Positions 59,800 through 64,000 of a DNA stretch of 64,000 nt are shown one piece after another (the first letter of the stretch is position 1; each line of letters opens with the position of its first letter). The notes beneath the pieces are model-generated. The model was given only the letters and a program-made list of their open reading frames with translations. It was not told the origin of the DNA and ran no database searches. A program made the translations under genes and the position numbers. Source of the stretch: Hyposmocoma kahamanoa (lineage: Eukaryota; Arthropoda; Insecta; Lepidoptera; Cosmopterigidae); assembly GCF_003589595.1 (NCBI RefSeq), contig NW_020653200.1, positions 3,994,301 to 4,058,300 on the forward strand. Direction: 5' to 3'.

Positions 59800-61660
59800 T
59801 CATCGATATAAATGATTGTCTCTGATATTACTTGCGATTGCCGGCTCCCACCGATCGCCATTAAAGAGCAGTTTTTCTTTATTGTAAAGAAGTTCCTCGT
59901 GGGTTTCTGTAGAGTATTCGAAATTGGGTCCCTCAACTATGGCATCAACGGGACAGGCTTCCTGGCAGAACCCGCAGAAGATACATTTAGTGAGATCAAT
60001 ATCATAACGCGTGGCCCGTCGAGCACCATCGCAACGCACTTCTGCCTCGATTGTAATGGCCTGTGCCGGGCACACTGCCTCGCAAAGCTTACAAGCGATG
60101 CATCGTTCCTCACCAGAAGGATATCTACGCAAAGCATGTTCACCTCTGAATCGAGGTGACAGTGGCCCTTTTTCGAACGGATAATTCAACGTCGCCGGCT
60201 CTTTAAATATGTGGCCCAAAGTGACGCCCAAACCTGAAAGCGGTAATATTTTAGTGCACTTTAGAAGTAACTGATTGTACTGTTCGGTACAAATGTCATA
60301 TTTGTAGAGTAAATTAAATCTAAATGCACGTTGAAAATTATTATACATATAGACAAAGTTATTTATATAACTGCAAGTTTCTATAATGCGGTTCTAAAAT
60401 CACTGTTAAGCACTAAACCCCTCTACTAGATAGTAGATAATAGATAGCAGATGTCGTAAAGTAGTCTACACCACGCTGATGGAAGGATACGGCTTAGATG
60501 TCTCTAACATAAATACTATCTAAGTTACATAAATCTAGATTTTTTGCAAGTATTAAGTATCACATATTATACATAATATTTTCATTCACCATTTGAATTT
60601 CATTAATTCACTAACAAGCATCGCCAAACCGTAACGTGTACATTTTGTGTAGCGCAACAATTTATAAATACAATTTTGAAACATTACACTCTTTACTAGG
60701 GACTTTTCGGTGTTATAAAAGCCGTTTCCCTGTAGTAAACTGTTCTTTTTAATACCTTCTTGTCAATATGTTTAGGCATTATTTGCAAAAGGTAGTTAAG
60801 CGCAGGCCACACCGTGAGCGAAGCCATCTTAAGTTCGTAAAGCTTACGTAGCCGCGGTTTTCATGCATCTGTTCACACCGTGAATTAAGCTAACCGAGCT
60901 AACCCAACTATGTGGGCAACCTACCCAACGATCCCGCTAAGCTAAGTAAACTCTGTCACCCTTTTGCCTCGCTTCACCTCCGCACGTGTAGTGTTGTCAT
61001 TAGAGGTGATCAATATAACGATAACAGATGATGTAATGCATTAGCTACTGCTTTGAACGAAAGACTAACGTCGAGTAGCAGCACTACGGCCTCGAATTTT
61101 CTTAGCTTTGCTTTGCATACTACATACATGCAGCATTACAGCTATGTAAGCTCAGTTGGCTTAGTTCGCAGAGTTGGTTGCATGCAGCTACGTGAACTAA
61201 ACTAACTTAGTTTCGCTCGAGTTGTGGCCTGCGGTTCAGTACAAAGAAAACTAAGGTTCAGCCTTAGTCTAAGGTAACCTCGAAATATTTCAGTCCAAAA
61301 ACAGATTTGCACAGCTCTATCAACGAAGTCCTTCACTGTAGTTCTCGGAGGTGTATCGTTTATGTAAATCCATTGAACTTCGTATTTATTCCTTGGGCAG
61401 TGGTAAAAAGGTGGACGAGCTATTGTCGGAGGTGAACTTTGTGTCGATGATGGTCCGTACGGTCCGCATGGAGGACACGGAGGGCACGGACGCTGGCAAG
61501 AAGGTGGTGGACACGGAGGGCATGGTTCTTCAGGAGGTAGCGGCACCTGTGGTGGACATGGCGGGAATTGTGCCCCGTAACTTCGTATCGCTGACTTTAC
61601 GAGACACAAACTTATTAAACCTTTACTTCGCTCTAACAGGCGTCGTCCGTACATGTTCAT
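59800..61660 (-). CDS. NDUFS8-like complex I iron-sulfur subunit (two exons) with Pro/Cys-rich N-terminal insertion
   Basis: Relative of the NADH:ubiquinone oxidoreductase subunit NDUFS8 (Drosophila ND-23), which carries clusters N6a and N6b in the matrix arm. Exon 1 is 61660-61279 and exon 2 is 60233-59800. The donor reads GAG|GTTACC and the acceptor CTTTCAG|GTTTGG (phase 1), restoring FRG-LGVTL as in the family. An in-frame TGA lies directly before the ATG, fixing the start. The product is 271 residues against about 210-217 for human and fly. Residues 1-30 are basic and transit-peptide-like. Residues 33-90 are Pro/Cys-rich (Cys at 35, 47, 50, 55, 59, 62, 65, 88) and absent from canonical NDUFS8. 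Residues 114-271 match the conserved core: [20 protein letters not shown], ligands C172/C175/C178/C182 and C211/C214/C217/C221, and a terminus ending NHLYR. Substitutions at usually invariant sites (Gly134, Leu143, Leu208) suggest a paralogue rather than the housekeeping copy. It looks intact; expression is unknown. Confidence 0.9.
60234..61278 (-). other. Intron of the NDUFS8-like gene
   Basis: A 1,045-bp GT-AG intron between the two coding exons, inferred because joining at these sites restores the conserved FRG-LGVTL segment in frame. On the sense strand the acceptor is preceded by a short T/C run. It contains the 432-bp inverted-repeat element at 60801-61232, only 46 bp downstream of the donor. 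Confidence 0.85.
60801..61232. mobile_element. MITE inside the NDUFS8-like intron
   Basis: Ends are inverted: CGCAGGCCACACC at the left and the complement of CGCAGGCCACAAC at the right, followed by related GAGCGAAgC/GAGCGAAAC segments. Length is 432 bp and no open frame is apparent. The target duplication is not clear. Probably a non-autonomous DNA transposon, family unassigned. Confidence 0.7.
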
Positions 61661-61829
61661 TCAAGTCAACTCAAGTTTTGAAAATGTCGCCCATTCCTGT
61701 CAAAATTATTTTGTTTCAAATACAATGTATTGCAAAAGTTTATAAAGAAGTTAAATAGTAAGGAGATTTTATTACCTCAGTATTTTTAATATCTCGGACA
61801 ATTGTATTCCTTAGACTATTATGGAAACC

Positions 61830-62289
61830 AAAGGACATGTTATATTGACATATATAAATCAGACGTTATATGTATATGATGCATTTTTTTTTTCCATCCT
61901 CTAAGATTTAGACGGTGAAACATAAACATTTTATTGTCTTTGTTTAACTACTGCGTGCCGTTGTAAGCCAAAAGGGATAATAGAGCACTACATTGATTTA
62001 TGTCAAACACGGGAATCGAAAATACGTAACGTCATTTTAAATGCCAACTGTCCTCGTTTTGCCATTTTTGTAAGTACCCTTTGATAACCGTTTCCAATTG
62101 TCAAAGGGAAGTACATCAAATGTCAAAACCAATGTTTGGCCAAATTTTTTAGTGAGTTATTCGCATGAATTGTAATGAAATTGACAAAAATATTGACAGT
62201 GAGAACAATTAAGTATTTATAAAAATGCGTCGCTGCAGCATTATGGGGCGCGGCAGTAGAAAATCGGAAATCAACCGAATGTTACATTA
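61830..62289 (-). repeat. Interspersed repeat, first half of the inverted copy of the 43-kb repeat
   Basis: Nearly matches the reverse complement of about 43490-43880, including the segments CCAATGTTTGGCCAAA and GGTTATCAAAGGGTAC on the respective strands. The copy is broken by a LINE insertion at 62290-62978 and resumes after a duplicated 218-bp segment. An extra T-rich segment with CCATCCTCTAAG is present near 61892-61910 compared with the 43-kb copy. No coding capacity seen. Confidence 0.7.
62072..62289 (+). repeat. 218-bp direct repeat, left copy
   Basis: Begins AAGTACCCTTTGATAACC and ends CGAATGTTACATTA. It recurs at 62979-63196 with the same length and one difference seen by eye (AATTGAC versus ATGGAC near 62180). 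The two copies immediately flank a LINE fragment. Confidence 0.9.
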
Positions 62290-62978
62290 GACGCCTTTGC
62301 AAAGGATGCGACAAGAATTGGCGTATGCAAATACTGTAAGTGCTTTCCCAGAGATCTGCTCGCCATGACTAAACCCCAAATGCTAGCCTCCTGGTCGGTC
62401 CTTTGGCAGGAATCACGACAAACTGTTGGTAGACACTATGGTAACCTCCAACCAAATCTACCCACTAAACCCTGGTTTTTTAAACGTCGCGATTTGCCTA
62501 AAAACATCACTTCCACTATTATTCGTTTGCGCTTAGGCCATGTTTGCACACCTGTATTTTTGCGTAAAATCAGAGTTCGAGACCACTCTCTGTGCGAGTG
62601 CGGCCTAGAAGACGGTACCTTGGAACACATTTTTTTCAATTGTCCTAATATTGCTGTTCCACTTTATAACTTACTTTCTCCAAAATTCCCCCGCCCCATT
62701 AACATAAACAACCTCTTAACTTTAGTGTTCTCCCCCCATATTGTTACTCTATGTAAATTTATCCACTTAAATAACATATATTTATAAATATTGTTTTGCT
62801 GTTTGGTCTTACATTCTCAACTGAGTACTCCCGTAGTCCAACTTACCAACACCGGTTAATGTCCTATTAGAGCTTAGCGAAATTTTTTTTTTTGTTTCGT
62901 TTTTTTTCTTTCAACTGTGACATTGGCAAAATCATCAGTTCTCATATTGATGGAGCCATAAAAATAAAAAGTGAAGTG
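62290..62978 (+). mobile_element. 5'-truncated RNase H-bearing LINE fragment
   Basis: A 689-bp insertion between two 218-bp direct repeats. An open frame runs from the 5' junction to a stop at 62785-62787. It starts with DAFAKDAT, like the end of an RNase H domain (aD-lAk), then has W-RRDLP-STIIRLRLGH and a Cys/His motif C-x-C-x7-LEHIFFNC typical of ORF2 C-termini in I/R1/Jockey-group elements. The 3' end is A-rich (CATAAAAATAAAAAGTGAAG). The exact clade is uncertain. Confidence 0.75.
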
Positions 62979-63196
62979 AAGTACCCTTTGATAACCGTTT
63001 CCAATTGTCAAAGGGAAGTACATCAAATGTCAAAACCAATGTTTGGCCAAATTTTTTAGTGAGTTATTCGCATGAATTGTAATGAAATGGACAAAAATAT
63101 TGACAGTGAGAACAATTAAGTATTTATAAAAATGCGTCGCTGCAGCATTATGGGGCGCGGCAGTAGAAAATCGGAAATCAACCGAATGTTACATTA
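62979..63196 (+). repeat. 218-bp direct repeat, right copy
   Basis: Second copy of the segment at 62072-62289, directly 3' of the LINE fragment. Sequence beyond 63196 continues the host repeat homologous to the 43-kb copy, so the duplication arose together with, or just before, the LINE insertion. Confidence 0.9.
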
Positions 63197-63963
63197 CACC
63201 GGCGTGTGTTATTTTTCTGCCTTTAAATCATAAAATAGCCGAAATATCTCATGTAATTAGACTCATTTAAGTAGTTTATTCATAAGTCTTGCCGAATTTT
63301 GTTTTGGTTACTTTAGATTGCCTGTTTGTTAGTATATTTTGATGATTGTTGATAACGATTATTTTGAGATAGTGTTGTTCTAGTAAACAGACATATCATC
63401 GATATTCTGTTATTGAAACAATTCACTACGAGGTTTTTATTATTATTATTTTTAAAGTTTACCTACAAATGAAAAAGAAAGAAAGACTGGTTGGAAATTG
63501 TAGAACTAGTGAACATAAGCATTGGTATATATATATATGTATACCACCTTCGCTTGTTTACCTTCGCTTGTTTGCTCCATTTTGAAGTCAAATTTTAATA
63601 GAACTTTGAATGTAACTAGATTACATGATAATGCATTTCCATCGTTACATTTTTTGGTAAATAACTTAATATTTAATTTTGATTAAAATGGTTCATTACT
63701 TGCCTAGTAATAATAGCCTAGTATTAATTATGCTTTGATTACAGTAAACTTTACAAATTTGCAAACATAAAAAACAGTTTCAACATTCAAGCCATACATT
63801 TGCATGTCGATATTGACTTATCTATGATTATGGTACAACACTAAATCCGCCATTTGTGGTACATTTTTGGTTTAGGTAGGTACGTCTATTCCGTAGATAG
63901 GGCAGCTCCTTTTCTTTATTTTTTTCCATCCTATCAGCTGTATTCCAATTTTTTCCATCCTCT
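63197..63963 (-). repeat. Interspersed repeat, second half of the inverted copy of the 43-kb repeat
   Basis: Reverse-complement match to about 42985-43490, for example TCTATTCCGTAGATAGGGCAG against CTGCCCTATCTACGGAATA and GCCATTTGTGG against CCACAAATGGC. It ends near TTTTTTCCATCCTCTAAGAT. The segment at 63420-63540 contains TA/AT simple sequence. No gene seen. Confidence 0.65.
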
Positions 63964-64000
63964 AAGATATCAACGTGCGCAACATTGTCAATAAAAATTG

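Noticed and set aside
59812..60159. 115-codon plus-strand frame
   Set aside because: Antisense to NDUFS8-like exon 2.
61351..61758. 135-codon plus-strand frame
   Set aside because: Antisense to NDUFS8-like exon 1; openness results from the Pro/Cys-rich coding on the other strand.
1..64000. CRISPR arrays, bacterial operons or a defence system
   Set aside because: No regularly spaced repeats and no prokaryotic gene organisation; everything indicates animal nuclear DNA.

Overview
The window reads as AT-rich, gene-poor nuclear DNA of an insect, most likely a moth or butterfly. That is inferred from the mix of repeats (tRNA-derived SINEs, CR1-like, RTE-like and RNase H-bearing LINEs, mariner/Tc1 and hAT relics, many foldback MITEs) and from a eukaryotic gene split by a GT-AG intron. 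There are no prokaryotic operons, CRISPR arrays, functional tRNA genes or rRNA genes. Almost all short open frames are chance or transposon debris.

The one convincing host gene is on the minus strand at 59,800-61,660: two exons encoding a 271-residue relative of the mitochondrial complex I subunit NDUFS8 (ND-23/TYKY). Both 4Fe-4S ferredoxin motifs are intact. Between the presumed transit peptide and the conserved core it carries a Pro/Cys-rich stretch of about 55 residues, which canonical NDUFS8 lacks. Its 1,045-bp intron holds a 432-bp MITE.

Layout. 1-10 kb: MITEs and foldbacks, ACCGACTTC-type repeats, SINEs, and a back-to-back mariner relic and Tc1 relic. 10,459-10,858: an assembly gap with identical 30-bp flanks. 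11-22 kb: an RTE relic, a SINE split by a 1.2-kb TA-flanked element, a hAT derivative (18-bp perfect TIRs, 8-bp target duplication) nested inside a foldback, and more SINEs. 22-31 kb: LINE graveyard with a CR1-like reverse transcriptase element interrupted by an RNase H LINE fragment (13-bp target duplication), a second CR1 relic and a Jockey-like relic. 31-44 kb: foldbacks, SINEs and ACCGACTTC repeats. 44.75-45.6 kb: an 867-bp very GC-rich retroinsertion with a 13-bp target duplication and A tail. 46-59 kb: mostly unremarkable AT-rich DNA with CR1 fragments, a SINE flanked by 83-bp direct repeats, and a degenerate mariner transposase. 59.8-61.7 kb: the NDUFS8-like gene. 61.8-64 kb: an inverted copy of a repeat also seen at 43 kb, split by a 5'-truncated LINE flanked by 218-bp nearly identical direct repeats.

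The most interesting items are the Cys/Pro-rich NDUFS8 paralogue, the very long direct repeats around two retroelement insertions, and the GC-rich retroinsertion. All family assignments were made by reading translations and repeats by eye; no database was searched.
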